Shown here piece by piece: positions 41,701 through 52,944 of a stretch of 64,000 nt of DNA. The position numbers and the translations under genes were made by a program. The stretch is from Bactericera cockerelli. Lineage: Eukaryota > Arthropoda > Insecta > Hemiptera > Triozidae. The notes beneath the pieces were generated by a model. That model was given only the letters and a program-made list of their open reading frames with translations, made no database searches and was not told the origin of the DNA. The DNA lies in NCBI GenBank assembly GCA_024516035.1, contig CM044963.1, positions 24,240,935 through 24,304,934 of the forward strand. Reading direction: 5' to 3'. Within the stretch, counting starts at the first letter, position 1, and each line of letters begins with the position of its first letter.

Positions 41701-41924
41701 AATACACCTGTTATCTCAAGATTTCTCCTCTCTCCAGCAAGTACCGTGAAATATTCTTTCAGCATCTTTTCAAAGTTTTTTTTTTATATCATTTATTTTT
41801 CTCCTTGAATTAAAAGATCAACATCCTTTAATTAAAAGTCTTTTTTCTTTTATCTGTTGATTGTTGACCAGTTTTTATTTTATCTATCATATGAAAATCA
41901 ATTAAATCAAAAAGTAGTGATATC

Positions 41925-42533
41925 CCCCAAAAAACACTTCGTGTAAAAATAGTCGTCAAGTGTTGGAATGATTAAAAAGTACTGATATCAAAAACGTCAA
42001 TTTTCTATGTTTAAAGGAAATATTTTTCACGTAATAAGTCTCTTGATAATTCAACCAAAATAATAGCCTCACAACAACAATACACCTTTGAGCAAACTTC
42101 GATTTGGTATTTTGAGAATTTAACCAAAAAATAGCCACACAACAAAACAATGCTCTTGTAAGAACAATCTTGCATAATTACAGAACCACGTCCTTGACTG
42201 CACACTGTTTTGTTCTGAAATTTATGTGAAGTACGTTGCTAACAAAACAGTGTGTAGTAGTCAAGGACGTGGTTCTGTAATCATGCAAGATTGTTCTTAC
42301 AAGAGCATTGTTTTGTTGTGTGGCTATTTTTTGGTTAAATTCTCAAAATACCAAATCGAAGTTTGCTCAAAGGTGTATTGTTGTTGTGAGGCTATTATTT
42401 TGCTTGAATTATCAAGAGACTTATTACGTGAAAAATATTTCCTTTAAACATAGAAAATTGACGTTTTTGATATCAGTACTTTTTAATCATTCCAACACTT
42501 GACGACTATTTTTACACGAAGTGTTTTTTGGGG
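41925..42533. mobile_element. 609-bp near-perfect palindrome
   Basis: Arms 41925-42214 and 42241-42533 around a 26-bp loop. By eye they differ at two single bases and a small change near the loop including 3 extra bases, so about 98-99 percent identical. Ends are CCCCAAAAAACACTTCGTG and its inverse. ATC lies immediately outside both ends and may be a 3-bp target duplication. Frames of 64-73 codons on either strand are mirror images from the two arms, without known domain. Confidence 0.9.
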
Positions 42534-42544
42534 ATCAAACTGAA

Positions 42545-42780
42545 TACATACTTGTGTTACAATGTTTGTTTGGGCTTAACGTTGCTTTCAAGTGCATGGT
42601 CATATCCATTTTCTGGAAGGGGCCTTCTATCACGTGTAAGGGCCTTTGTGCCTCACCTGCCACCCATCATTATTTGAGTAGCTGATTTGGTGTTTAAAGA
42701 CCCTTGTCGAAGTTGTAGTTTCAACCAACCAAAGCACACTGTAGCCCGACTTAAAGGACATTGTTGGTTCTAATAAGACC
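42545..42780. other. Repeat D remnant and a short duplicated block
   Basis: GGGCTTAACGTTGCTTTCAA, GTGCATGGTCATATCC recalls the start of repeat D. CACTGTAGCCCGACTTAAAG at about 42735 recurs as CACTGTATCCCGACTTGAGG at 42909, flanking SINE-B. Confidence 0.4.
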
Positions 42781-42794
42781 AATTTGAACTAATA

Positions 42795-42908
42795 AGACCC
42801 ACTATTCCAGCAATAAGATATATTTTTATGTGATCAAAATCACAAATGGAAGAATAACTTGTATGTCCCGGCAGGGTTTCAAACCTGCGGCCGCTGGATT
42901 ACCAGGTA
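42795..42908 (-). repeat. SINE-B (minus)
   Basis: The minus strand has GGTAATCCAGCGGCCGCAGG, TTTGAAACCCTGCCGGGACA, then ATTTTGATCACATAAAAATA and CTTATTGCTGGAATAGTGGG. Subfamily variant with CTGCCGGGAC. Confidence 0.75.
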
Positions 42909-43734
42909 CACTGTATCCCGACTTGAGGGACAGTGTGGGTTATTTTCAATTTGATCCTGTTTTATAATTTGGTCCTTTAAGAGACTTGAGCTAAAAAAAA
43001 TATTTTTTTCCTTTCGGCTACGGGCTACGCCACTTTCCCGTGAAATCCGTCCCGAAAATGTAGGATCACGTCCAATTTTCCACTCGCGAAAAACCGTTGA
43101 GTTTTTTCTCACGAAATCCGCATTGGAAAATTTTCATCTTCACCTTGTCCTGAATTAAAATTTCAAAATTTAGTGGACGAAGGGAAAAGTAAATTGGATT
43201 CAAAATGGCCGCTGGCACTTACCAGCAATATGTACCTTTTTTCCGCACCGTACTTTTTTTTAACAAATTTAATGTTTGTCTTTTTCTTCAGGGTACAAAT
43301 TCCAGTTGAAAAAAATTCAAAATTCAGCAATTTTTAGATACTGTTATTTTATAGGATTTACAACAAAAAAAAATGCGTTTTATTACCTACGTATATTGAA
43401 ATTATAAAATGTAACATACTAATATTTATGTACATATGTATTGTTTTTGTTGACCTGAATAATGTTTTAATTCTCACAGTTTCGCCACATAGTAATGCAA
43501 TGGCAGTTTCAAATTCACCATAGTGTAATTGATTATGTTTCATATAAATAACCCATATTTCGTTAAATCCCAATATTTCGGTGTTGAAACAATGCATTAA
43601 TAATTAAAAACCACCAATCTCCTCCACTTGGTGTACCCTGTGTAAAATAATATATCTGCACAATTTGTGCAAGTGAGTAACACAATCCCTTGTACAAAAA
43701 GCGGATTTGCATTTCCGCACATATTATGATAATA
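42909..43734. other. No gene seen
   Basis: A slightly GC-richer stretch at 43010-43140 has no recognised frame. AT-rich otherwise. Confidence 0.4.
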
Positions 43735-43865
43735 TTCATCAAGCTTACAGTATCAAGGTCATTATATTTATCAAGCTTACAGTATCAAGGTCATGGTATT
43801 TATCAAGCTTACACTATCTAGGTCATGGTATGTATCAAGCTTACAATATCAAGGTCATTATAACT
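43735..43865. repeat. 33-bp tandem repeat, four units
   Basis: Unit: TATCAAGCTTACAGTATCAA, GGTCATGGTAT, with single-base variants per unit. Confidence 0.92.
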
Positions 43866-43902
43866 ATTATGATTTAAAGCGTACAATGCCAAGTCATACG
43901 CC

Positions 43903-44046
43903 GACCTCAGTAGCTTGATCGATAAGGCGGTGCACTTGTAACCTGGAGGTCGGTGGTTCAAGTCCATAGTTCAGCAAAGATTTAGTAAGGCGAGGTTAAG
44001 TAGTTGTGACATCACGAAAGTGATTAACACAAACATGATTAGTTTT
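43903..44046 (+). repeat. SINE-A, full length
   Basis: GACCTCAGTAGCTTGATCGA, TAAGGCGGTGCACTTGTAAC, CTGGAGGTCGGTGGTTCAAG, AAGGCGAGGTTAAGTAGTTG, ATCACGAAAGTGATTAACAC. Confidence 0.85.
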
Positions 44047-44609
44047 CAATTACAGACTCTTTTACTGATATTAGGTATAAAAAATATCTATCAGCGTAAA
44101 TTTGGCTCCACACAAAATAACTGTTCATCTTTTTTAAATAAATCTATTTTTCTTTGTTTTACACTACAAGAAATGTTGTTACTGGGTTACCAAGAGGCTG
44201 CAATATCCCAAACAAAGAACTTCTGGTATATAATAGTAATTTCTATTTTTAGCCGACATGGACAGTATGATAACAAGGACAAAATAATTCTCTCATCACA
44301 GTGGATTTTTTTTTTTTTTTTTTTTTTTTTGTAGGTATTTTTTTAATTTTGAATAAAAAAACTTCTCCTAGGGACCGTCCTCCTGGAAGGGAACCGAGGA
44401 TGCAAGAAGCATGTCGAATTCTAGAAATGGTTACACCATTTGGGAAAGAAAGTAATAATAATTTAAGGTATTTTTTTTATATAGGTACATCATTTTACTT
44501 TGTAATTGCCTTTATTGTTGGGGCGTTAAGTAATCTTGAAAAAAAAAAATAATAATATCTTTCTGTGCAAACACTACAGACATTGCATGTACAATTCTGA
44601 TAATTGACT
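44047..44609. other. No gene; T run
   Basis: T run at 44306-44330. The frames across it are unrecognised. Confidence 0.4.
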
Positions 44610-44752
44610 GTAATAAGACCCATTATTCCAGCAATAAGATAATTTTTAGGTGGTCAAAATCACAAATGGAAGAATAACTTGTATATCCCGGCAGGGTTTC
44701 AAACCTGCGGCCTCTGGATTACCAGGCCTGCGACCCCTTGACCACTTTACTA
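44610..44752 (-). repeat. SINE-B (minus)
   Basis: The minus strand reads AGTGGTCAAGGGGTCGCAGG, CCTGGTAATCCAGAGGCCGC, AGGTTTGAAACCCTGCCGGG, then TCTTATTGCTGGAATAATGG. Confidence 0.8.
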
Positions 44753-44852
44753 TCGAAACAAAGTACTTAACATTTTAAACACAATTTTTGACCATCAATG
44801 TTATTGTTATAGTATTATTTTTTTAAATAGAGTGTAACGTAGTTTTTCAAAT

Positions 44853-45040
44853 GCATGGTCAATGACCATGGTCATACGCGACCATGGTCGCGTATGACAT
44901 AAGCTACCCACATTGACCTCACCCAACCTGGGTTGGGCCGGAATGCCAGCATCACGAAGTTTTCACCTCGCTGGACGTTGCTTAACTTGAGTGATCCTAC
45001 GAGAACCGGTGCATTCAACGCGCCATCGACGCTGGTATAA
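44853..45040 (+). repeat. Repeat D (+) with palindromic start
   Basis: Begins with two palindromes (44854-44870 and 44871-44898), then ACCTCACCCAACCTGGGTTG, GGCCGGAATGCCAGCATCAC, CACCTCGCTGGACGTTGCTT, TACGAGAACCGGTGCATTCA and ACGCGCCATCGACGCTGG. Confidence 0.75.
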
Positions 45041-45390
45041 TATTATAATATGGGTCATTATTAAACGAATCTGATTCAATTAAGCACTAGTTACAACAGG
45101 TTAATAGAAAAGTACATTGGTACTCGAATTGTAAAGTATGTAGGTCAATAATGTAAAATGTACATCCATGTTTTACATGAGGACTTGTGCATGCCAAATT
45201 ATAATGGAATGACAGATAGTCTACAATGAAATATGTTAAACTCGTCCTTAATGATAGCTGCGTGTTGCGTGGCTAAGTACCACTGATTGTGGAGGTCTCT
45301 GAGATCAATGAGATAGAATGACCATTGCGATTACTACCGTAATTGACTGTAATTAGTCTGAATACAACTCACTTGATTCCTTGTTAGATG
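45041..45390. other. No gene seen
   Basis: AT-rich unique-looking sequence. Confidence 0.4.
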
Positions 45391-46230
45391 GTCAGAGAGA
45401 TAGGGAGAGTGTAAAAAGAAGAGATAGGTATTAGATGAAGATAGGAGAAAGAGAGGAGATAGGGATTAGGTAAATATAGGGTAAAATGAGGACATAGGAA
45501 TTAGGCAAATATATGATAAAGAGAGGACAAAGGGATTAGATAAAGAGAGAGAAAATACAGGATTTATATAAATTATTTACAAAATGTTTCACCTCCTAAG
45601 TTAATATTACCTTATTGTGAGGATAGTCCCATCAGGGAATACGTGAGAGAATAGAGAATGAGACAACAAGAAAGAGAAAGAGACAAAAAGAAAGATAGTA
45701 GGAAAAATAGAAAGCGATGGTGCGAAAATCATAGACGAAGAAAACGAGGAGAGAAAAGAGAAGAGAGAGATTCAAAGAGTGACGAGAGAGATATTTCAGT
45801 TTTTAAAGGAGGATTGAAAGCAAAAAAGAGGTGAAGAAGGTGGAGGATGTAGTTTAAAGAGAGGAGAGAGAGAAGGAGAGGGAGAGAGAGAAAGAAAGAG
45901 AGAGAGAAGGAAAGGGAGAGAGACAAGGAGAGGGAGAGGGAAAGAGAAAGAGAGAAAGAGAAGGAGAGGGAGAGGGAAAAAGAGGGAGAGAGAAGGAGAG
46001 GGAAAGAGAGAGAGAGAGAAAGAGAGAGAGAGAAGGAGAGAGAGAGAAGGAGAGAGAGAGAGAAGGAGAGGGAGAGAGAGAAAGAGGGAGAGAAAAGAGG
46101 GAGAGAGAAGGAGAGGGAGAGAGACAGGGAAAGAGAGAGAGAAAGAGAGGGAGAGAGAGTAGAAGAGGGAGAGAGAGAGAGGGAAAGAGAAAGAGAGAAG
46201 GAGAGAGAGATACATGGAGGCAAAAGGAAA
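45391..46230. repeat. Long GA-rich tract
   Basis: Loose AGATAGG units to 45560, then an almost pure GAGAGAAGGAGAGGGAGAGA array from 45850 to 46215. The 178- and 154-codon minus frames are CT translations. Confidence 0.95.
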
Positions 46231-46587
46231 AAGCGATGGAAAAGGATAGGAAAAGGACATGCCAAAATGATTGATTATGAAACTAAGTCATACCTTATGT
46301 CCAAGTTGGCATGGTATAAATGTACATAATAGATAGTTTTTTATACGTACCTGCAGGTATATGATATAATGTTCTAGAAATTTAATCAAAGGGTATAGGG
46401 AAAGAGCTGAGGAGTATAAAATACCTTGAATACCTAATTTTGAAGTTTTTTCTTGCCCGTAGGATGCTTTAACTCTGTGATGGACAGGTCGTTCGCGTCG
46501 GTTCCTCTAGATTCTAGGCTATAAGCTTTAATTATGACCAAAAATAGTGTTTTAAAAAAAAGATGAGTGTTTCACAGCCATTTTAAT

Positions 46588-46848
46588 TTCGTAGCCATGA
46601 AACAGGAGCTACTGTAGACGCTTGTGGTCTGTGTTGTAGCCTACCCATCCCGTAGTATGCCTCCCCTCTGATGGGCGAGAAGTGACACAATACTTTCCAT
46701 TTAGGTGCTGGGTCAACACGAGTATCCCTTACAAACAATTGTAACCAAATTAAGAATACAATTTTTTGTCGGCACGGGGGATCGAACCCGGGACCTTCCA
46801 CATGGCAAACGAGTGCTTAACCACTGAGCTAATCGCGTTTTCTAACAC
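46588..46848 (-). repeat. SINE-F, full length (minus)
   Basis: The minus strand begins CGCGATTAGCTCAGTGGTTA (A box), then ATGTGGAAGGTCCCGGGTTC, GATCCCCCGTGCCGAC (B box), a short AT-rich link, TTGACCCAGCACCTAAATGG, TCTCGCCCATCAGAGGGGAG and TAGCTCCTGTTTCATGGCTA. A tRNA-like head with a repeated body (22215, 5578). Confidence 0.8.
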
Positions 46849-47879
46849 TTAATAAATAGAAAGTTTTCTAAATAAAAGCATAATGTTCTTCAATTTAAAT
46901 TTACTTGTGATTTAATGACGTCTTTTATTTAAGTTTATTGAAAAATAAAGCTTTTATTTATTGCATAATTGTTTTAATGACGACAAAAACATACATACTT
47001 TTATACGTACTCGTATTTATGTTAAATATTTTTAATTTGAAAATCTTTTGAAACCCTTTGAATCTTTTTTTGACATAAATAAAATAATATGTAAATCTGT
47101 AGGTTCGAGGTGGAAAAGTTTTCCACATTTTAACTTTTATGTCCCGGCTGAACGGAAATAATTACCTTTGTTACAACTATGCGCATGCGCTATGAACATG
47201 TACTTTTGTGCTTTCCATAGAGTGAGTGTGAAACCAGGGGCTTTCCAATTGTGTTCCAAGTTCACACCTGCAAAAGTTTAAAGAGATAACCTAACATGAG
47301 CCGTATTTTTCTTTCTAACCAAAGTTAACCAAACGGGAATAAAATGAACCAAACTGGAAGCAAGTCATTTTTCTTTTGGAAGAGGAAAAATTTCCTCTTC
47401 CAAATTAACCAAAATGGAAGTAGAAATTTTTTGCTTCCAGTTCTTTTATAGGTTAAGTGAATTGTTTTATAGTTTAAGTGCATTGCGCATTTTTCTTACA
47501 CGAATAGTGGGGAAGCTAAACTGGAATTATTTGGAATAAAATGGAAATATTTGGAAATACCGAACTTGGAAAAAAAATTATCCAAAGAAAAATACCCCTA
47601 TGGTAAACCTTAGTATCTCGGTTGTTCAAATTCCTTAGTATCGTTAATATTAAAAAAGAAAGTTTGCGGAATTCTGATTAAAACAAACATGATACATTTA
47701 GTATTTTCTTTTACTTAATGTAGACAAGATTGAAGAAACCTTTCATGTCATCAAACTTGACAGGGACAAGACAAAGTGTTAGAGAAAAAAACTGAGAATC
47801 AAACAAACTTTGAGATTTTAATGACAAATGATCTATTTATACTATTTTTATATCTCTTTCGGTTTGTGAAGGTAGCCTT
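46849..47879. other. No gene; small palindrome
   Basis: TTGGAAGAGGAAAAATTTCC, TCTTCCAA (47376-47403) is nearly perfectly palindromic; nearby AACCAAANxGGAAG words recur. Confidence 0.4.
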
Positions 47880-47960
47880 CCAGTTATCTCGAACCCACGA
47901 CATTCCAATTCGAAGTCTACTGCGCAAAACTACTCCACTACTTAAGTGCACTATTAGCAA
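47880..47960 (-). repeat. tRNA-like remnant (minus)
   Basis: CGAATTGGAATGTCGTGGGT, TCGAGATAACTGG resembles a B-box region, and GTAGTGGAGTAGTTTTGCGC a degraded head. Confidence 0.35.
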
Positions 47961-48235
47961 GGGCCTGATTCTGCAATAAGTTTACTTTCGCATTATACAT
48001 ACAACTAAGTGTAAAATGTTTGTAAGTACATAGATATAGCTTTCACATTGTTTATACATATATGCCATTATATGTGGGCTTTGTAATTTCGTAAAGTATA
48101 ATATTATGCACTTATCTAACTTGCTCCTAAATCAACATTAGAAGTTTTGGGCGGTAGAGGAGGGTGAGGGGGAGGAGGGGGGGGGGCGGAAATTCCTCCC
48201 TTGATTCAGGCAGATTAGAAAGCTGAAACTTTTTG

Positions 48236-48452
48236 CCTCTCTCTCTCTCTCTCTCTCTCCTCTATCTCTCTCTACCTCTCCTCTAATAATAATGTACTGC
48301 ATTCACACTATTTCTCTCTCTCTCTCTCTCTCATCCTTATTCCATCTCGCATGTTTTTCTATCTCTCTCTTTCTCCCCATTTAGCTCTCTCTCATCTTCC
48401 TCTCCTTCCTGTTACATTACTCCTACTCTTCTATCCCTTTCTCAATTACTTC

Positions 48453-48503
<51 letters not shown>

Positions 48504-48800
48504 TTATTTATCTTCTATCTCTCTATCTCTTTAACATCTGCTTCTTCTGGTCATTTTCTTCTATGGTTATTTCTCTTTCTCTTTCTGTTTCTCTTTCTCT
48601 TTCTCTTTCTCTTTCTCTTTCTCTTTCTCGTTCCCTTTCTCTTTTCTCTTTTCTTTTTTCTCTTTTCTCTTTGCTCTTTTATCTTTTCTCTTTCCTCTTT
48701 TCTCTTTTCTCTTCCTCTTCTTTTTTCTCTTTTTCACTCCCTCTTTATATTCTATATCCCAGTTTCTCTCTCCATCTCTCTTCAAAATTCGCCTTCTCAT
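48236..48800. repeat. CT microsatellites
   Basis: CTCTCT runs, then (TTTCTC)n from 48576 to 48635, then a TTTTCTCTTTTCTC stretch. Confidence 0.95.
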
Positions 48801-49105
48801 TTAATTTCCTATTTTTCGTAGTAAGTCCCTATGCAAATACGCTTCCCGTCCCGCCAAAGCGACAGCCGTATTCCTACACAAAGCTTAGCACTAATATTTT
48901 ACACCCAAAACGAAATATTATTTTGGAATACCTCACTCGCTCTCAGGCTCGAAATAAGAGGAAACGCTGCTTTTTTGATAATCTTAGCAAAATATATTTT
49001 AAAAATTATCGAGATTTTTTTAAATTAAATTGGAGGGTTCGTAAAAAAGTTGTCCACTATACGAAATTGGTTGTGAAAAAAAGAAATAGCTATTTAATAA
49101 TATAA
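48801..49105 (+). other. Open frame, unidentified
   Basis: Following the CT tract, an open frame reads VSPYANTLPVPPKRQPYSYT, then RNIILEYLTRSQARNKRKR, then Lys/Phe-rich residues to a stop. It has more normal composition than the tract translation, but no domain I recognise and no splice evidence. Confidence 0.2.
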
Positions 49106-49355
49106 TATGCATTTTAAAATGATTATAAAAAATCATGACACAGTAATCTGAAGTATGTTGTATCGGTTGGTTGACTAAACTTTTGAGGCTAAAATATTGT
49201 GAGCCAGCCTGCAGCGTGCCGTCGCATCAGTGTCACGTTGAATACACCATTCTTTATTATTTTTATTATTTCTACACTTTATTATTGTTTTTTCTGTCAC
49301 TCAAGTTAAACAAACCCAGCGAAGGTATCAGGGTAGGACTTAAATGGGACCATTC
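49106..49355. other. No gene seen
   Basis: Plain AT-rich sequence. Confidence 0.4.
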
Positions 49356-49500
49356 AAATTCAAACCCTTGTGATAATCGCTATTTCCAGCCCCACTCAGT
49401 CCGGGTGAGGTTCATTTGAGTACCTGATTTGTGAATTTCCAGCGAATGGAGGGTAAAACCCCCGTCGTATGAAAATGCAGTTGAAAGAGACGTTAAACCT
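49356..49500 (-). repeat. Repeat D (minus)
   Basis: The minus strand: AACGTCTCTTTCAACTGCAT, ACGGGGGTTTTACCCTCCAT, TCGCTGGAAATTCACAAATC, CTCACCCGGACTGAGTGGGG. Confidence 0.7.
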
Positions 49501-49654
49501 TAAAAGGGTTGTGTCTAATCTTTTTAGCAGACTAAACTGAATGAAGTAGTTCAAATGAGACAAGGTTTTGGGTTCGACTCTTTTCCAGGGTACATATTAT
49601 CTTAACGAAATATTTGTTTCTTATTTCTACTGTTTTGAGAATCTTCCATTTATG

Positions 49655-49735
49655 TCGCTTTTGTAGTAGAAACTTTCTAGAAATTCTGCACTGTTCGGGA
49701 CTTGAACCCACATTCTTTGCATCCAGAACAGTGAT
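49655..49735 (-). repeat. tRNA-like remnant (minus)
   Basis: The minus strand has GATGCAAAGAATGTGGGTTC, AAGTCCCGAACAGTGC, a B-box-like site with weak head. Confidence 0.35.
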
Positions 49736-50248
49736 TTCCATTTATTTTATTTTTTAGACTCCTCCATACTATATTATTATTATTATAATGGAGTTCCTAC
49801 ATAAAATCAGGCCTGACTATGAGTGAGTATAGGCGTGAACCATTATTCAAGCCCCATTAGCCTCAAGCCGAGAGAATCTGCATTTAATCCTGGCTAACTA
49901 AAAGCATACCATAAGTTCAACCGCCCATATTATTTTGTTTACCATATTTATAATGAAATACAACATAATTCTATATGTTTATAAAAATGGCAAATAATAA
50001 TACTACCATTAAAATTGGTACCATCAGACCATCACATAATTATCATACGAAGAAACGCAATTTTTTTCAAGCTTTCAATGGCAGACTAATTGCATAATTT
50101 TCCGGGATTTTGAAATTAAAAATTATTAGAATTTATAATATTTTATCATAGGTACCTACTTAGTCTAGCTCTTATACGTAAATGTTATTTCTTTTCTAGG
50201 AAAAGTAATGAAATAGAAGTACTTCTTCTAAGATTGATTTCTAAGCAA
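49736..50248. other. No gene seen
   Basis: AT-rich sequence. Confidence 0.4.
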
Positions 50249-50383
50249 CCTGAGTATGAGTAAGCTTGATCTACATATAAGGCGGCGTAACCTGGAGGTT
50301 GGTGGTTCAAGTCCCTAGTAAAGTAAAGCGAGTTTGAGTAGTTGTGATATCACGAAAGTAATTAACACAAATATGATAACTTT
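50249..50383 (+). repeat. SINE-A, head diverged
   Basis: AGTAAGCTTGATCTACATAT, AAGGCGGCGTAACCTGGAGG, TTGGTGGTTCAAGTCCC, AGCGAGTTTGAGTAGTTGTG, ATATCACGAAAGTAATTAAC. Confidence 0.75.
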
Positions 50384-50520
50384 ATAACTAGGTATTTTTT
50401 AAAATTTATATAACTAATCATATAATGTTAATTTAGATTTCTTTCTTTTTTTTACCTCACATTGTTAACATACATTTGTATTACAAACAATTAAAATGTT
50501 AAATAAAATAAATAGATCTT

Positions 50521-51115
50521 GGACTCCTCTCAGATGTTGTACCAGGTTCCACATGACCTGAGGTGATGCTAGTCCCTGAGAAGGGGATCTGCTGTGTAGG
50601 ACTGTTTTTTTTGGAGACCATGCCGACATTTTCAAATAAAGTACTTATGTATGTATGTGTATTTTGTAAGAGTAAGAAAGAAGAAGTGCCAGAACCGACC
50701 TACCACAACCATGAAGAGGAGGCTGTCCTATTTTCACCACAATTTTTCCAAGGAAACAATGAACCCGATACGCAAACAGCAAACCAAACCGAACCCAAGA
50801 ACAAAGACCACGGAGTATAAACACATAGTGATATGTATCTACACCCCCAAGTCCCAGCTATCGAGAAAAGCCTTACCAACTATGAGATCGGGAGAATGGG
50901 ATTTGGTGAACCCACTAAAAACATCCCCTCGTTGAACAAAGGTAGAAAACATGGGAACTATAATACCTATTGCGTCCAGATTTAGGCTTGGGAGAAAAGG
51001 CACAGTGAAAGGAGAAGAAGAAGTAAGAAAGAGAATACCAGGAGGTGGTCGGAAGGAAAGATCAAAAGAAAAAATTAGGGACGGAGAGATAACAAATATC
51101 ATTGTAAAAAAAAAC
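50521..51115 (+). other. Possible retroelement 3' region, unidentified
   Basis: GC-richer than its surroundings. A TTTCAAATAAAGTACTTATG polyadenylation-like end lies at 50630-50650. Beyond it, two overlapping plus frames (50563-50820 and 50651-50935) and one minus frame are open; none shows a domain I know. Confidence 0.25.
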
Positions 51116-51139
51116 GTCTAAGGAGGGGATTACTCCTTA

Positions 51140-51580
51140 ATGTAAAAAAGATAGAGAAAAATTTATAGAAGGAGATAGAAGAGAGAGAGAAAAGAAAGAG
51201 AGAGAGAAAAGAAAGAGAGAGAGAGAAGGAAAGAAAGAAGTGTAACTCAATCCCTCTCATAGCTTTGTTTGTTCTGTGTCAGGCCTTGCTGCTATTCATA
51301 ACGAAAAAGATTGATGAATTGGACCTCAAGAGAGACAGAGAGAAGAAAATTTAATAAGGAAGTAGACAGAGAGAGAGAGAGAGAGAGAAAGGGAGAGAGA
51401 AAGAAGAAGAGATAGAAAGAGAAAGGGAGAGAGAGAACAAGAAAAGAAAGGAGAATGGAATAAAGAAAAAGCTGTAGATACAACTAGAGATAAAGAGAGA
51501 AGAGTTAGATATGGAAATTCACAGTCACTGAGGTGGAGCAGAAGATGAAGGTAGAGGTAGAATGACAAATGAAAATGTTG
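51140..51580. repeat. Purine-rich tract
   Basis: GAGAGAGA and AAGAAAGAG units. Confidence 0.85.
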
Positions 51581-51719
51581 CAATCATTTAGACAAGAACC
51601 TGGAGAAGAGGAACATTGTAACACAATATGCTGGAAGGAGAATTGAATTGAATTGAAATTATGGCGAATTTATTAATTTATTTTCATCAATAACTTATAC
51701 CTATATAATTAAATTACCT

Positions 51720-52430
51720 CCTAAGATAAAGAGAGATAACGAAATGAAAAAAGAAAGTTTATGAGAGACAAAAAAGGAGCGATGTTCATAGGAGATACTG
51801 ACAAAAAGATAAAAATACAAGAGAGAGCTGGAAGGATTGAAATAATATTAACGAGGCTAATACAATATTATTTTTGTAATAAAAAATAAGGACGGGCTTA
51901 AAAAAAGAGTCGACGAGAATGAGGGAAGTGAGATTCGAGATAAATAGAAGAAAGTACTGCTCCAGTACAGTAGCTATAAATAAAACAAGATCAAAAGTGA
52001 TGTATAAAGAGAAGAAAATGCATAGAAAGAGAAAAAATAATTCATTTCAAATCCAGTTATTGAGTTCGAACATGCTGACCAATCACTCAAAGTTTTAACC
52101 TTAAGTGAGGAACAGACAATAGTCAGTGAACCAAAAATAAATAAAAAAAAAAGACAGAGATAAAGAAGATGAAACAAAGGGCAAAATTGGAAGAAAACTA
52201 GCAGAAAAATCTTTACACTTGAGTTAAAATCCAGGATAGAATGGAGAGCAAGGAAGTGTGGAGTGCGGAAGAAAGGACACGAAGTAGGAGCGAAAGAGGA
52301 AATAAGAGGAAAGGGAGATAGAAAACAAAGATAGAGATAAAGAGTTCAAAGAAGAAATAGTGAAAAGGGGCAAGAAAGTTGAAGAGGAAATAGGGAAGTC
52401 TAGCATATGGACGTGACATAGCGCTTCCTC
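51720..52430. repeat. Weaker purine-biased sequence
   Basis: AGGAAGA/GAGATAAAG bias without clear period. The minus frames here follow that composition. Confidence 0.55.
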
Positions 52431-52625
52431 ACACACGAGTATTTGAAATCTTGAATCTTTTCAGCAATGTATAACAAATAATGTTATATTAACAGAGTAG
52501 ATCACTTTGTATTTGAACTTATACAATTTGAAGTCTTAAATTGTATAAATAACAATGTTAAAAAATAACAACATTCTTTTAATAATTTAATAACCCTTAA
52601 AAAATTAACGTTAGAAAGCATTTTC

Positions 52626-52834
52626 GACATTTCCAAAAATGTATCGCAAGGTAGGGGTTCGTATTTAAAAAAATGAAGTTGGCCCCCTTTTCCCCGACAT
52701 GGGGGCCGGTAACAAAAATCGACCCCACTCTAAAAGAAGGTCTTATTAGTCCGGTTTACCTTACAAAATTTTAATTTTACCGAAGAAGCCATTCGAAAGT
52801 TATTCAGGGGTTTCCAGACTTTTGCCCCACCCTG
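52626..52834 (+). mobile_element. Single arm of the 18.9-kb foldback element
   Basis: Matches the right arm of 18865-19693: CCAAAAATGTATCGCAAGGT, GACATGGGGGCCGGTAACAA, TTTGCCCCACCCTG, followed by TA. The other arm is absent, so this is a half element. Confidence 0.8.
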
Positions 52835-52944
52835 TATATAAAACTTATTTTGCTTCGAAAAAAAGATATCATAAAATAATATGTATACAACTACTATGTA
52901 TTACTTGTACCTGTCACATTATCCTGATTTACTTTGATTTTTGT

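Noticed and set aside
41956..42502. Paired 64-73 codon frames at 41956-42205 and 42226-42502
   Set aside because: Mirror translations of the two arms of one palindrome; no domain.
43735..43865. CRISPR-like array
   Set aside because: Units are directly adjacent with no unique spacers.
45729..46265. 178- and 154-codon overlapping minus frames
   Set aside because: Pure CT-repeat translation (S/L/F).
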